64,000 nt of DNA from Phenylobacterium immobile (ATCC 35973) (lineage in GTDB: Bacteria > Pseudomonadota > Alphaproteobacteria > Caulobacterales > Caulobacteraceae), in NCBI RefSeq assembly GCF_001375595.1, contig NZ_CVJQ01000001.1:868001-932000 (forward strand), read 5' to 3'. Below the pieces are notes generated by a model, which was not told the origin of the DNA, ran no database searches, and saw nothing but the letters and a program-made list of their open reading frames with translations. Positions 1 through 9,693 of this stretch are shown one piece after another. A program made the position numbers and the translations under genes. The number at the start of each line of letters is the position of its first letter. Position 1 is the stretch's first letter.

Positions 1-408
<408 letters not shown>

Positions 409-411
409 GCC

Positions 412-909
412 ATGGCGCTTTCGTCCAACGACGCTTTCGCCGCATCGGGCGGGTCGCGGCGGCGCCGGCGCAGCCGCAAGGGCGCGCTGTCGGAGATCAA
501 CGTCACGCCGCTGGTCGATGTGATGCTGGTGCTGCTGATCATCTTCATGATCTCAGCGCCGCTTCTGACGGTGGGCGTCGAGGTGGAGCTGCCGAAGACC
601 GAGGCCGGCGCCATGGAGGACCAGTCCAAGCCGATCAACGTTTCGATCCGCGCGGACGGTTCGATCTTCGTCCAGGAGGACGCGGTCGCCTTCACTGGAC
701 TGGCGCCGCGCCTGCGCGAGATGGCGGGCGAGGAGTCCAAGACGCCGATCTATGTCAGGGCCGACGGCCGAGCATCCTATTCGGTGGTGGCCCAGGTGAT
801 GGCGGCGTTATCGAGTTCGGGATTCACAACGATCAACCTCATCACCGACACCGGCGGACCGTCGTCGGGCGCTCGCGCCCAAGCCTCAGCGGAGGCGCCG
901 GACCAGTGA
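412..909 (+). CDS. tolR: TolR, ExbD/TolR family
   Basis: Partner of TolQ in the proton-driven Tol motor. The 165-residue protein has a short basic cytoplasmic N-terminus, one membrane helix at about residues 30-50, and a periplasmic domain. The helix carries VTPLVDVMLVLLIIFMI, whose Asp is the proton-carrying residue of the ExbD/TolR family. Length is typical. The gene begins 3 bp after tolQ, and its TGA overlaps the GTG of tolA by 3 bp, so the two are probably translationally coupled. Confidence 0.95.
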   Translation: MALSSNDAFAASGGSRRRRRSRKGALSEINVTPLVDVMLVLLIIFMISAPLLTVGVEVELPKTEAGAMEDQSKPINVSIRADGSIFVQEDAVAFTGLAPRLREMAGEESKTPIYVRADGRASYSVVAQVMAALSSSGFTTINLITDTGGPSSGARAQASAEAPDQ

Positions 910-1703
910 GTCGGCGGAGCGAATTCTCGCCTGCGCTCATCGCCTCGTTCGCCCTGCATGCGAGCGTGATGCTGGCTCTTTTGTTTCTGGCGCGCCTCCC
1001 CCGCGATCTGCAGCTCGGCGCCTCGGTGCCCGTGAATCTCGTCGCCAATGGCCCAACCACCGACCTTGCGCCGGCCGTCGAGGCGCCGGAAGAGGCGCCG
1101 GCGCAGACCGAAGACCCCGTACCCGAAGCGCCGACGCCGCCGGCCGCCCCGGTTCCCGCGCCGCAGCCTAAGCCTGTTCCGCCGAAGCCGGCGCCGCCGA
1201 AGCCCACGCCTGCGCCCACGCCTGCGCCGCGGCCTGCGCCGACGCCGAAGCCCGTGCCCGCCAAGCCTGCGCCCAAGCCGCAGAAGACCCTGGATCTCGA
1301 CGCCCTGGCCGCCAGCCTGGGGGGCCGCACGTCGTCGGCGCAACGTGGGCCTTCTCGGCCTCAGACCGCCCAGCAGGCCAGGCCGGACCTCGGCTCCGGC
1401 GCCGTCGCCGCGGCGGTATCGGGGATGGGCGAGGAGATTCAGCGGCGCTGGAATCCCAACTGCAACGTCGAAGGCGGCCGTGACGTGCGCCTGCGCGTCA
1501 ATTTTCAGCTCGGCATGGCCGGCCAAGTCGTCGGAACGCCCACTGTCCAGGTCCTGAGCGCACCCGGCCCCGTCGCCGAGGCGGCCAAGGATCGCGCGGT
1601 GCGTGCGCTCTATGCGGCCTCGCCGTTCCGCAGCGTGCCGCGCGACCTTTACGGGCAGAGCTTCAACATTAACTTCGCGGCTCAGAAGGCGTGCGACTAC
1701 TGA
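906..1703 (+). CDS. tolA: TolA-like energy-coupling protein
   Basis: Links the TolQR motor to TolB and Pal across the periplasm. The 265-residue protein has an N-terminal membrane anchor at about residues 13-32, then a long extension of Pro-Ala and Pro-Lys repeats (roughly residues 60-135), and a C-terminal TonB/TolA domain ending in two conserved cysteines (PNCNVEG and the terminal KACDY). The proline-rich spacer replaces the Ala-Lys helix of the enteric protein, as is common in alphaproteobacteria. Start is GTG in a GTGA overlap with tolR. The symbol rests on position and domain order more than on close identity. Confidence 0.85.
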   Translation: MSRRSEFSPALIASFALHASVMLALLFLARLPRDLQLGASVPVNLVANGPTTDLAPAVEAPEEAPAQTEDPVPEAPTPPAAPVPAPQPKPVPPKPAPPKPTPAPTPAPRPAPTPKPVPAKPAPKPQKTLDLDALAASLGGRTSSAQRGPSRPQTAQQARPDLGSGAVAAAVSGMGEEIQRRWNPNCNVEGGRDVRLRVNFQLGMAGQVVGTPTVQVLSAPGPVAEAAKDRAVRALYAASPFRSVPRDLYGQSFNINFAAQKACDY

Positions 1704-1726
1704 TGACGACCAACCGGAGCCCCGCC

Positions 1727-3025
1727 ATGGCGATCAAGTCCCTGCTGCTCGCGCTGTGCGCGGCCTTCGCGCTCGGCGGTCTCGCCGCCCAACCGGCCGC
1801 GGCGGCCATCGAGGTCAATGTCAACCGCGGCGACGTCCAGCCGCTGCCGATCGCCATCCCGGCATTTGGCGGCGGCCAGCTGGGGTCCGATATCGCGGGC
1901 GTCATCAGCGCGAACCTGCAGCGCTCGGGCCTGTTTCGGCCTATCGACCCGGCGAGCTTCGTCGAGCGTGACCTGAACGCCGCCATCCAGCCGCAGTTCG
2001 CCTCATGGAAATCGATCAACGCCCAAGCTCTGGTCAACGGCCAGGTGACGGTCGAGGGCGGTCGCGTCCGGGTCGACTTCCGCTTGTGGGACGTCTTCTC
2101 CGAACAGCAGCTTCTGGGTCTGCAATTCACGGCCAGTCAGGAGAACTGGCGTCGCGTCGCCCATAAGATCTCCGACGCCGTCTATGAGCGATTGACCGGG
2201 GAGAAAGGCTATTTCGACACCCGCGTGGTGTTCGTCGCTGAAAGCGGCGGCCGCGACAGCAAGGCCAAGCGGCTGGCGATTATGGACCAGGACGGGGCGA
2301 ACCCCAGTTACCTGACCGATGGCTCTTCCACCGTACTGTCGCCAAGGTTCTCGTCGAACAGCCAGGAGATCACCTACATGTCGCTCCGGGCGGATGGCTC
2401 GAGCGTCTATCTGTTCAATCTGGAGACGGGCCGCCGGGAATCCCTGGGCGCCTTCCAAGGGATGGTTTTCGCGCCCCGCTTTTCGCCAGATGGGGGCCGC
2501 GTGGCGTTCTCAGTGGAGCGGGCGGGCAATAGCGACGTCTATGTGATGAACCTGAAGAGCGGCGCGTCGAACCGGATCACGACAGATCCCGCCATCGACA
2601 CCTCGCCGTCCTTCTCGCCCGATGGGTCGCGCATCGTCTTCAACTCTGACCGGGGCGGTAATCCGCAGCTCTATGTGATGGGCGCCGACGGCTCGGCGCC
2701 GCGGCGCATCTCCTACGGCGACGGCCGCTATTTCACGCCCGTCTGGAGCCCGACCGGCGAATTTATCGCCTTCACCAAGCAGTCCGGCGGCGAGTTTTCC
2801 ATCGGCGTCATGCGCGCCGATGGCTCGGATGAGCGCATCCTGACGTCGGGCAACATGGACGAGGGGCCGACCTGGGCGCCCAACGGCCGCGTCCTGATGT
2901 TCGGCCGCTCGGCGCGCGGCGGAGCGTCGCGGCTGTGGAGCGTGGACGTCACTGGGCGCATTCTGCAACCGACGCCTTATCCGGGTGCAGCATCGGACCC
3001 GGCGTGGTCGCCGTTACTCAACTGA
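1727..3025 (+). CDS. tolB: TolB, periplasmic beta-propeller protein
   Basis: Soluble periplasmic protein of the Tol-Pal complex that binds Pal and TolA. The 432-residue product has a cleavable signal peptide ([18 protein letters not shown], cleavage probably after the Ala-rich stretch), an N-terminal alpha/beta domain, then six WD40-like PD40 repeats with the pattern [17 protein letters not shown] and similar. I chose the ATG at 1727 because GGAG at 1716-1719 is well spaced and the signal peptide begins there. The in-frame ATG at 1703 overlaps the tolA stop and cannot be excluded. The 103-bp gap to pal is AT-rich and may hold an internal promoter. Confidence 0.95.
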   Translation: MAIKSLLLALCAAFALGGLAAQPAAAAIEVNVNRGDVQPLPIAIPAFGGGQLGSDIAGVISANLQRSGLFRPIDPASFVERDLNAAIQPQFASWKSINAQALVNGQVTVEGGRVRVDFRLWDVFSEQQLLGLQFTASQENWRRVAHKISDAVYERLTGEKGYFDTRVVFVAESGGRDSKAKRLAIMDQDGANPSYLTDGSSTVLSPRFSSNSQEITYMSLRADGSSVYLFNLETGRRESLGAFQGMVFAPRFSPDGGRVAFSVERAGNSDVYVMNLKSGASNRITTDPAIDTSPSFSPDGSRIVFNSDRGGNPQLYVMGADGSAPRRISYGDGRYFTPVWSPTGEFIAFTKQSGGEFSIGVMRADGSDERILTSGNMDEGPTWAPNGRVLMFGRSARGGASRLWSVDVTGRILQPTPYPGAASDPAWSPLLN

Positions 3026-3128
3026 ACTTGACCACACGGCGAGAATATTTCCCTTTAAAAGAACTGCGACGCTCCGTCGCGTTGAAGCTTCGAAGTTTTT
3101 TATAACCCAGCCATAAAGGAGGCCTTCG

Positions 3129-3668
3129 ATGGTCCAGACCTTCACCCCCAGGCAGGCGATCCGCCTGGCCGTGATCGCCGGCGCCGCCTTGTCGATCGCC
3201 GCCTGCGCCTCGCGTCCCAAGCCGACATTCGAAACCACCCCGCCGCCGCCCGCCGGCCCGGCTGGTCCCGCGACCACCCCGCCGCCGCCGCCGGTCTCGT
3301 CTTCGGTCCTGCCGGGTTCGGAGCGTGACTTCGTCATCAACGCCGGCGAGCGGGTCTACTTCGACTTTGATTCCTATTCGGTCCGCGCCGACGCCACGCC
3401 GATTCTCGAAGCCCAGGCCGCCTGGCTGCGCCGCTATCCGGCGGTGATGATCCGCATCGAAGGCAACTGCGACGAGATGGGCACCCGCGAGTACAATCTG
3501 GCGCTGGGCGCACGCCGCGCCAATGCGGTGCGCGAGTTCCTGGTCGCCCGTGGTGTCTCGGCCAGCCGGATCGCCACCGTCTCCTACGGCAAGGAGAAGC
3601 CGATCAGCGACGACGACAACCAGAACCGTAACAGCCGCACCGCTCTGATCAGCGGCGCGCGGATGTAA
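3129..3668 (+). CDS. pal: Pal, peptidoglycan-associated lipoprotein
   Basis: Outer-membrane lipoprotein that anchors the outer membrane to peptidoglycan. The 179-residue product has a lipoprotein signal with lipobox LSIAAC (Cys about residue 26), a Pro-rich linker of PPPP blocks, and a C-terminal OmpA-like domain. The domain contains VYFDFDSYSVR, GNCDEMGTREYNLALGARRA and a C-terminal NRNSRTALI, which contact meso-diaminopimelate in the family. A near-perfect Shine-Dalgarno AAAGGAGG lies at 3115-3122, consistent with high expression. Its stop overlaps the next ATG by one base. Confidence 0.97.
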   Translation: MVQTFTPRQAIRLAVIAGAALSIAACASRPKPTFETTPPPPAGPAGPATTPPPPPVSSSVLPGSERDFVINAGERVYFDFDSYSVRADATPILEAQAAWLRRYPAVMIRIEGNCDEMGTREYNLALGARRANAVREFLVARGVSASRIATVSYGKEKPISDDDNQNRNSRTALISGARM

Positions 3669-4522
3669 TGATGCGGGCTCCCGCCTCCCTCCGCAGATTT
3701 GGTCCGACCACCGTCGCGATCGCCTGCCTGCTGATCGCCATTCCGGCGGCGTCTCAGACGTCGCTGGATGATCCGCTGGATGCGCGCGACGCCAAGCGCC
3801 TGGACCGGATGGAGAAGGTGATGCGCGAGCTCCGCGCCATTGTCTTCCAGAGCCAGCGCCAGTCGGGCGTGCCCATCGTCGTCCAGCCGGCCGACACCGA
3901 CGCGCGCCTGCAAGGGATCTCCGATCGCCTTGGTGATCTGGAGCAGACCCTGACGCGGCTCAATGGGACGATGGAAGCGCTGACCCGGGACCTGGACCTG
4001 ACGCGCCGAGACAATGTCGCGCTGAAGGCCCAGGTCGCGGACCTCGCAACGCGGCTGACAGCGCTAGAGGCTTCGGGAGCGCCTGCGCCCGCGGCGGGCG
4101 ATGCCTATGGCGCGCCGCCAGCGCCCCCACCGGGCGTCGACCCCGCCGAAGCCTTCTCGGCGGCCCGTCAGCTTATGCTCAATGGCGATTACGACGGCGC
4201 CGAGCGGGCGTTCGCCGCTTACGTCGCCGACTATCCGGATGGCCCGCGCACACCTGAGGCGCGCTACTGGCTGGGCAAGACCCTCACTGTGCGCGGCGAA
4301 GACACCGCCGCCGCCGGCGCCTACATCGGCGCCATCCGTGGCTGGCCGCAGACCGCCTGGGCGCCCGACGCCACGGTGGAACTGGCCCGCGCCTTGGTGG
4401 CGCTCCGCAAGCCCGCCGACGCCTGTCAGACGCTGGGCGAACTTGGCCGTCGCTACCCAAAGGCGCCTGTCGCCGTGAAGAACCGCGCCGCCGCCACCGC
4501 CGCCCAGGCCCGTTGCGGCTGA
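3668..4522 (+). CDS. cpoB: CpoB/YbgF, Tol-Pal coordinating TPR protein
   Basis: Periplasmic protein that coordinates peptidoglycan synthesis with outer-membrane constriction in the characterised enteric homologue. The 284-residue product has a signal peptide ending near PAASQ, an N-terminal coiled coil of about residues 40-130 (heptads such as LGDLEQTLTRLNGTMEALTRDL), an Ala-Pro linker, and a C-terminal TPR domain starting with FSAARQLMLNGDYDGAERAF. It follows pal with a one-base TAATG overlap, the standard position for this gene. Confidence 0.9.
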   Translation: MMRAPASLRRFGPTTVAIACLLIAIPAASQTSLDDPLDARDAKRLDRMEKVMRELRAIVFQSQRQSGVPIVVQPADTDARLQGISDRLGDLEQTLTRLNGTMEALTRDLDLTRRDNVALKAQVADLATRLTALEASGAPAPAAGDAYGAPPAPPPGVDPAEAFSAARQLMLNGDYDGAERAFAAYVADYPDGPRTPEARYWLGKTLTVRGEDTAAAGAYIGAIRGWPQTAWAPDATVELARALVALRKPADACQTLGELGRRYPKAPVAVKNRAAATAAQARCG

Positions 4523-5739
4523 CCGCTGGCGGGCTCGTGGAGCGGGCTTCAGCCCGGCTTGACGAGCGGCTCTCCACGACAAGCTCTCGTCCCTTTGCGC
4601 TCGCTCTGTCTGGCGGCGGCGATTCCACCGCGCTGGCCCTGATCGCCGCTGCGTGGGCGAGGCGGGTTGGCCGCAAGCTGCTGATCCTCAATGTCGATCA
4701 TCGCCTACAGCCGGCCAGTGCGGACTGGACGCGGGCTTGCGCGGCGTTCGCGCAGCGTCTCGGCGCCGATTTCGAAGCGCTCGTCTGGGATGGGCCAAAG
4801 CCGCAGACGGGCCTGCCGGCTGCGGCCCGGACCGCGCGGCACCGGCTGCTCGCCGATGCGGCGCGCGCCGCGGGGGCTCGCATTTTGCTGCTGGGCCATA
4901 CCGCCGACGATGTCCTGGAAGCCCAGCTCATGCGCGCGGCTGGCTCGACGACGCCAGACCCCAGGCCCTGGTCGCCGTCGCCAGCTTGGCCAGAGGGTCG
5001 GGGGTTGCATATCCTACGACCCCTGTTGGACGCTGGGCGGGAGGCGGTTCGCGATTTCCTGCGCGGAGAGGGCGAAGCCTGGATCGACGATCCCGCGAAC
5101 CTCGACCTCAGTTACGCGAGGCCGCGCGCGCGGGCGGCGCCCGCCGTCCACGTCGTGGGCGCGACACCGGTGACGCCGGAAACCCCGCCGGCCTTTGCGG
5201 TCGACCGGGCCGGTGTCGTCATCCTGGCGCGCGCCCAGATCGACGCGGCTTTCCTGGCGCGGGCTGTCGTCTGCGCCGGCGGCGGCGCCCGCCTGCCGTC
5301 GCGCGCGCGCCTGTCGGCCTTAGCGGCGCGCTTGGCCGGCGACGACGCCGTGACGGCGACCCTCGCTGGCGCTTCGGTGGTCGCCGCGGGCGAAAGCGTT
5401 CAGATCTTGCGCGAGCCCGGCGAGTCGGCTCGCGGCGGCCTTGCGCCCGTCCGCATCGAGGCCCGCGCCGTCGCCGTCTGGGACGGTCGCTTCGAGATCC
5501 ACGCTGGCGCCGAAGCCGTCGAGGTTCGCGGCCTGGGCGGCGCATCAACCGCGCTGACGCGGGCGGAGCGTGAGACTCTGCGCGCCTGGTCGCCTCGGGC
5601 CCGCCGAGGCCTTCCGTTGATCAGTGTCGATAACGCCGCCGGCTCCCTCCTTGCGCCGCCGCCCGGTGTCACGGTGCGGGAACTGGTGGGCGAGCGCCTG
5701 AGCGCGGCTTGCGGCCTGGTTGAGCGCGAAGCCGACTAG
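4513..5739 (+). CDS. tilS: TilS, tRNA(Ile)-lysidine synthetase
   Basis: ATP-dependent enzyme that converts the wobble C34 of tRNA-Ile(CAU) to lysidine. The N-terminal PP-loop is SGGGDSTAL at about residues 34-42, followed by VDHRLQ and LGHTADDVLEAQLMR, all conserved in the family. The C-terminal half is divergent. The start is uncertain: a TTG at 4513 overlaps the cpoB stop, and a GTG at 4537 is an alternative. In related genomes ftsH normally follows. Here the gene instead converges with a hydrolase, the two stops sharing CTAG. Confidence 0.9.
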   Translation: MRLTAGGLVERASARLDERLSTTSSRPFALALSGGGDSTALALIAAAWARRVGRKLLILNVDHRLQPASADWTRACAAFAQRLGADFEALVWDGPKPQTGLPAAARTARHRLLADAARAAGARILLLGHTADDVLEAQLMRAAGSTTPDPRPWSPSPAWPEGRGLHILRPLLDAGREAVRDFLRGEGEAWIDDPANLDLSYARPRARAAPAVHVVGATPVTPETPPAFAVDRAGVVILARAQIDAAFLARAVVCAGGGARLPSRARLSALAARLAGDDAVTATLAGASVVAAGESVQILREPGESARGGLAPVRIEARAVAVWDGRFEIHAGAEAVEVRGLGGASTALTRAERETLRAWSPRARRGLPLISVDNAAGSLLAPPPGVTVRELVGERLSAACGLVEREAD

Positions 5740-6596
5740 GCCTTAGCCAGCACGTGCTCGATCCCGCGGACGATGGCGTCGGCGTAGCAAGGGCCGAGCA
5801 GGCTGGCGTGGCTCGCCGCCGAGACATGCTCGACGTAGCCGTGGGTCGATGCCTCCGCCGGTCGGGCCTGGATGGTCTTGAGCCAGGCGCGGGGACCATC
5901 GACCGGTCCGGCGGCGACCACGGCGATCGGCAGGCGGGTGTCGAAATCAGCGGCGGCCGCGGCCTTGGAGGTCGCCGGCCATTCGACGACCTCGGCCGCC
6001 GCGCCGATGGCGTGGCTGCCCGTACCGTAGATGCGGCGCTTGTCGGCGGAAGCTTCGGGATCAAGGCCGATCAGGTCGCCGGCCAGCTTGGCGTAAAGCC
6101 GCATGGCGCCCGCTTTGGCGGCGAGCGTCACCCACCGCATGGCGCGAACATAGGTGAGCACGAACTTCGCGCCGCCGGGATCGTCGAGGATCGCCGGGGT
6201 GACCGCGTCGACCAGCACGACGCCCAGGGTCCGTTCCGGCCAAGCAAGGGCTTCCAGGCGCACCATCAGCCCGCCCATGGAATGCCCGGCCAGCAGCAGC
6301 GGACCGCTCTCGTCCAGCGCCCTCAGCAGACGCTCCAGATCATCGACGATCGCCTCGCCATCGCGTGGCGCGGGGCCGGGATCTGAGTCGCCAAGGCCGG
6401 CGCGATCATAGGCCAGGCTGCGGATTCCCTTGGCGGCGAGTTGGGCCTGGACCACCGCCCAGTCAGAGGCGCAGCCGAAGGCGCCGTGCTCTAGGATACA
6501 CAGCGGGCCATCGGCGGGGCCGGCGCGGACGATGCGCAAACCTCGGCCGCCGATGTCGACGGTTGAGCCGCGGCGGGGAGCTTCAGGGGCGGGCAT
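5736..6596 (-). CDS. Alpha/beta-fold hydrolase
   Basis: 286-residue alpha/beta hydrolase of unknown substrate. Visible are the oxyanion-region ILEHGAFG, the strand YDRAGLGDSDPGP, and the nucleophile elbow AGHSMGG with the catalytic Ser. A late Asp and the His in YVEHVSAASHASLL would complete the triad. I chose the ATG at 6596 because the open frame upstream is Arg- and Pro-rich and overlaps the M23 gene. It lies 40 bp downstream of the peptidase on the same strand, so the two may be cotranscribed. No signal peptide is seen, which suggests a cytoplasmic enzyme. Confidence 0.8.
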   Translation of the reverse strand: MPAPEAPRRGSTVDIGGRGLRIVRAGPADGPLCILEHGAFGCASDWAVVQAQLAAKGIRSLAYDRAGLGDSDPGPAPRDGEAIVDDLERLLRALDESGPLLLAGHSMGGLMVRLEALAWPERTLGVVLVDAVTPAILDDPGGAKFVLTYVRAMRWVTLAAKAGAMRLYAKLAGDLIGLDPEASADKRRIYGTGSHAIGAAAEVVEWPATSKAAAAADFDTRLPIAVVAAGPVDGPRAWLKTIQARPAEASTHGYVEHVSAASHASLLGPCYADAIVRGIEHVLAKA

Positions 6597-6636
6597 GGCT
6601 GCCAGATGGGGCGCCGATGGCCGCGCGTCCAGCGGC

Positions 6637-7533
6637 TCAGAGCTGAAGTGTCGCCTTCGGTCGGCCGTCAGCGCCGGTGGAGACCACGAAGTCGGGGATC
6701 GCCGGTTTGCCGGCCTCCGGTCCCTTGGGTCGGAAGCCAAGCACCGGAGCCGTGCCGACCGGTTCGGCCTCCGCCGCAACGGCCTCGCGTGCGGCGGCGA
6801 GGTTGGCGGCCTGACCATCGCGGCGGATGAACCGGGCTTGCGTCACCTGCATCTTGCCCGTCGGGATGCGCGAGACGTGGGCGATGCGGACGCCATTGGG
6901 CACGCGGCGGGCGAGCGCCAGAGGCAGCTCGTCGGCGGTGGCGAAGGCCCGCCCGATGAAGGCGTCTGGGTTCATGGGGCGGTCCTGGGCGTCGCGGATT
7001 TCGAAGTGCAGGTGGGGGCCGGTCGAGGTCCCGCTTGAGCCAACCTGGCCTACCGTCGATCCGGCCTTTAGCGCTACGCCGGAGCGGACGCCCGGCGCGA
7101 TGCGGCCCATGTGGGCGTAGAGCGTGGTCAGGCCCTCAGCGTGGCGCACCTCGGCGAAACGGCCGTAGGTCGAGCTTTCGCCGGCGCGTACAATGACGCC
7201 GTCGGCGGCCAGGCGGATCCGCTCACCGCTCGGCGCCGGGATGTCGACGCCGGCGTGAAGGCGGCCCGACGCCTCCCAGGGCATCTGACGCAATCCGAAG
7301 GGCGAGGCGATCTCCTCGCCGGGAAGGGGATCCTGGAACGCGATCAGGGTGGTCTGGGCGGGCTGGGCCTTGGCCTCGACAGTCTGTATCGGACGCGGCG
7401 TGGGCGGAGCCTGGCGGGCAGGCAGGGCGGCGTGGGCCACGGTCAGGGCGCACAGGGCCACGACCGCGCCGGCGGCGGCGTCGATCAGTCCATGGGTCGC
7501 ACGCTCGCCGAGCGCGATGGCCGAAATCGTCAC
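6637..7533 (-). CDS. M23 family metallopeptidase (LytM domain)
   Basis: Zinc peptidase of the LytM/lysostaphin family, expected to act on peptidoglycan cross-bridges or regulate amidases. The 298-residue protein has one N-terminal hydrophobic segment (about residues 15-37, signal peptide or anchor), a low-complexity linker, and the M23 domain with HAGVDIPAPSG (zinc His and Asp) and GPHLHFEIRD (the HxH motif). Both zinc motifs are intact, so it should be active. A GTG start is supported by GGGGGA eight bases upstream. A C-terminal tail of about 80 residues follows the catalytic domain. Confidence 0.9.
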   Translation of the reverse strand: MTISAIALGERATHGLIDAAAGAVVALCALTVAHAALPARQAPPTPRPIQTVEAKAQPAQTTLIAFQDPLPGEEIASPFGLRQMPWEASGRLHAGVDIPAPSGERIRLAADGVIVRAGESSTYGRFAEVRHAEGLTTLYAHMGRIAPGVRSGVALKAGSTVGQVGSSGTSTGPHLHFEIRDAQDRPMNPDAFIGRAFATADELPLALARRVPNGVRIAHVSRIPTGKMQVTQARFIRRDGQAANLAAAREAVAAEAEPVGTAPVLGFRPKGPEAGKPAIPDFVVSTGADGRPKATLQL

Positions 7534-7728
7534 GGGTGAAATCCCCCAATATTACCGAGCTGGCCGCGCCGGGGTCCGCGCCTGTCTTCGAGCAGGTTGC
7601 GGAGCGCGTTCAGGTCATCCCGAAGTGAGGCGGGTTATTGACCAACCATCTAGGCGAAAATCAGGCGTCTGTCGCGCAGCGATTGCCGGCGTTGCTAAAC
7701 GGGGCCTTGGAACAAGCGTGGCCTTAGC

Positions 7729-9147
7729 TCAAAGATTCTTGAGAATGCCTTCGACCATCTTCTTGGCGTCGCCGAACAACATCATGGTGTTGTCACGGAA
7801 GAACAGCTCGTTTTCAACGCCAGCATAGCCCGAACTCATTCCGCGTTTCACGAACAGCACGGTGCGTGCTTTCTCCACGTCCAGGATCGGCATGCCGTAG
7901 ATCGCGCTCTTCGGATCGGTCTTGGCCGCCGGGTTGGTGACGTCATTGGCGCCGATGACAAAGGCGACGTCGGCCGTCGGAAATTCGGCGTTGATGTCCT
8001 CCAGTTCAAAGACCTCGTCATAGGGGACGTTGGCCTCGGCCAGCAGCACGTTCATGTGCCCGGGCATCCGGCCGGCGACGGGGTGGATAGCGTACTTCAC
8101 GTCGACGCCTTCGGCCTTCAGCTTGTCGGCCATCTCACGCAGTGCGTGCTGGGCCTGGCTCACCGCCATGCCGTACCCGGGCACGATGATCACCTTGGAC
8201 GCGTTCTTCATGATGAAGGCGGCGTCGTCCGCCGAGCCCTGCTTGACGGGCCGGGTCTCGACCTTGCCCTCGCCGGTGGGGGCGCTGTCGTCGGCGCCAA
8301 ATCCGCCAAGGATCACCGAGATGAAGCTGCGGTTCATGCCCTTGCACATGATGTAGGACAGGATCGCCCCGGAGGAGCCCACCAGGGCCCCGGTGATGAT
8401 CAGGGTGGTGTTCTCTAGCGTGAAGCCCAGCGCCGCCGCGGCCCAGCCGGAATAGCTGTTGAGCATCGACACCACGACCGGCATGTCGGCGCCCCCGATC
8501 GGGATGATCAGGGTGACGCCGATCAGCAGGCTGAGCCCGAAGATCGCCCAGAACGCCCAGAGCGCGGTTCCGCCGCTCATCACCAAGACCACCACCAGGG
8601 CGACGATGCCGGCGGCGATGGCGATGTTCAGCAGGTGGCGCGCGGGCAGAATGATCGGGGCGCCGCTCATATTGCCGTTCAGCTTGGCGAAAGCGATCAC
8701 CGAGCCGGTGAAGGTGACCGCGCCGATGGCTAGGCCGAGCGACAGCTCGACCAGGGACTGCAGGTGCACCGCGCCGTCCGCAGCCACGATGCCATAGGCC
8801 GCCGGCGTGTGGATGGCGGCGACCGCCACCAGGCAGGCGGCCATGCCGACCAGGCTGTGGAAGGCCGCCACCAACTGCGGCATGGAGGTCATGGCGACCC
8901 GCCTAGCGATCACCGCACCGATCCCGCCGCCTACGGCGACACCGGCGGCGATCAGAGCAAGCGTCAGGGCGTCCAGGGCGCCCTGGCCCCAGAGGGTGGC
9001 CAGCGTGGTCGCCACGGCGATGGCCATGCCGATCATGCCGTTGCGGTTGCCCGCCTGGCTGGTCGCCGGCGAGGACAGTCCTCGCAAGGCCAGGATGAAG
9101 AGGACGCCGGAGACGATGTAGAGGATGGCCGCGAGGTTGGCGCTCAT
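7729..9147 (-). CDS. pntB: NAD(P) transhydrogenase subunit beta
   Basis: Membrane and NADP(H)-binding subunit of the proton-translocating transhydrogenase, which makes NADPH from NADH using the proton gradient. The 472-residue protein has about nine membrane helices in the first 270 residues, then the domain III Rossmann fold with VPGYGMAVSQAQHAL, AGRMPGHMNVLLAEA and the GANDVTNPAA signature that binds NADP. Length is typical. Its ATG overlaps the stop of the upstream 68-residue gene by 4 bp. Confidence 0.97.
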   Translation of the reverse strand: MSANLAAILYIVSGVLFILALRGLSSPATSQAGNRNGMIGMAIAVATTLATLWGQGALDALTLALIAAGVAVGGGIGAVIARRVAMTSMPQLVAAFHSLVGMAACLVAVAAIHTPAAYGIVAADGAVHLQSLVELSLGLAIGAVTFTGSVIAFAKLNGNMSGAPIILPARHLLNIAIAAGIVALVVVLVMSGGTALWAFWAIFGLSLLIGVTLIIPIGGADMPVVVSMLNSYSGWAAAALGFTLENTTLIITGALVGSSGAILSYIMCKGMNRSFISVILGGFGADDSAPTGEGKVETRPVKQGSADDAAFIMKNASKVIIVPGYGMAVSQAQHALREMADKLKAEGVDVKYAIHPVAGRMPGHMNVLLAEANVPYDEVFELEDINAEFPTADVAFVIGANDVTNPAAKTDPKSAIYGMPILDVEKARTVLFVKRGMSSGYAGVENELFFRDNTMMLFGDAKKMVEGILKNL

Positions 9148-9350
9148 CGGTCGTCTCCATGAGGCAGGAAGGTCATGACGGCGTAGGCGAGCGCGCCCGC
9201 GATGATCAGGCCGCCGACCGCGAGTCCACCAGTGGCCCAGGGTCCAGAGGCGATTTCCGGCTGCTGGGTCACGCTGATGAAGGCGCCGCCGGCCGCCGTC
9301 AGAACCGCGGCGCGCGACAGACGGGCGTTGCGCTCGTAGCCGCGGCTCAC
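9144..9350 (-). CDS. Small membrane protein inside the pnt operon
   Basis: 68-residue protein of unknown function. It has a basic N-terminus (SRGYERNARLSR), a first hydrophobic stretch at about residues 13-26, and a clear membrane helix at about residues 39-62 (GGLAVGGLIIAGALAYAVM). It is locked into the operon: its GTG overlaps the pntA2 stop by 4 bp and its stop overlaps the pntB ATG by 4 bp, so translation is probably coupled on both sides. I do not recognise a family. The position suggests a role in transhydrogenase assembly or stability, but that is inference from context. Confidence 0.75.
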   Translation of the reverse strand: MSRGYERNARLSRAAVLTAAGGAFISVTQQPEIASGPWATGGLAVGGLIIAGALAYAVMTFLPHGDDR

Positions 9351-9688
9351 GCCGTCTCGTCCTTGCGGGTCGGTGGAGCCTTCTTCTTGTACATCGCCAG
9401 CATTCGCTGAGTGACGAGGAAGCCGCCGAAGATATTCACCGCCGCCAGAGCCGCAGCCAGGGCGCCCGACCCCTTCGAGATCAGAACGTTGGAGGTAAGC
9501 GCCCCGTCGGCGCCGTGCGCCGCCGCGGCCAGCAGCGCGCCGACGATGATCACCGAGGAGATGGCGTTGGTCACGGCCATCAGCGGCGTGTGCAGGGCCG
9601 GCGTCACGCTCCAGACGACATAGTAGCCGACGAAGATGGCGAGGACGAAGATCGCCAGGCGGAAGATCGTTGGGTCGACGGCTTCCAT
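9347..9688 (-). CDS. pntAB: NAD(P) transhydrogenase subunit alpha 2 (membrane part)
   Basis: Membrane half of the alpha subunit in the three-subunit bacterial transhydrogenase. The 113-residue protein has three or four membrane helices, with the conserved HTPLMAVTNAISSVIIVGAL in the second, and a short Lys-rich cytoplasmic tail (MYKKKAPPTRK). Length is as expected for the split form. It begins 5 bp after pntAA and overlaps the next small gene by 4 bp. Confidence 0.95.
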   Translation of the reverse strand: MEAVDPTIFRLAIFVLAIFVGYYVVWSVTPALHTPLMAVTNAISSVIIVGALLAAAAHGADGALTSNVLISKGSGALAAALAAVNIFGGFLVTQRMLAMYKKKAPPTRKDETA

Positions 9689-9693
9689 GGGCG

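Noticed and set aside
1140..1290. Short direct repeats of CCGAAGCC and GCGCC type
   Set aside because: They encode the Pro-Ala/Pro-Lys spacer of TolA and are not a CRISPR or mobile repeat.
3040..3110. Promoter-like TTGAAG and TATAAC before pal
   Set aside because: Spacing between the boxes is only about 13 bp, too short for a sigma-70 promoter; kept only as a remark on AT-richness.
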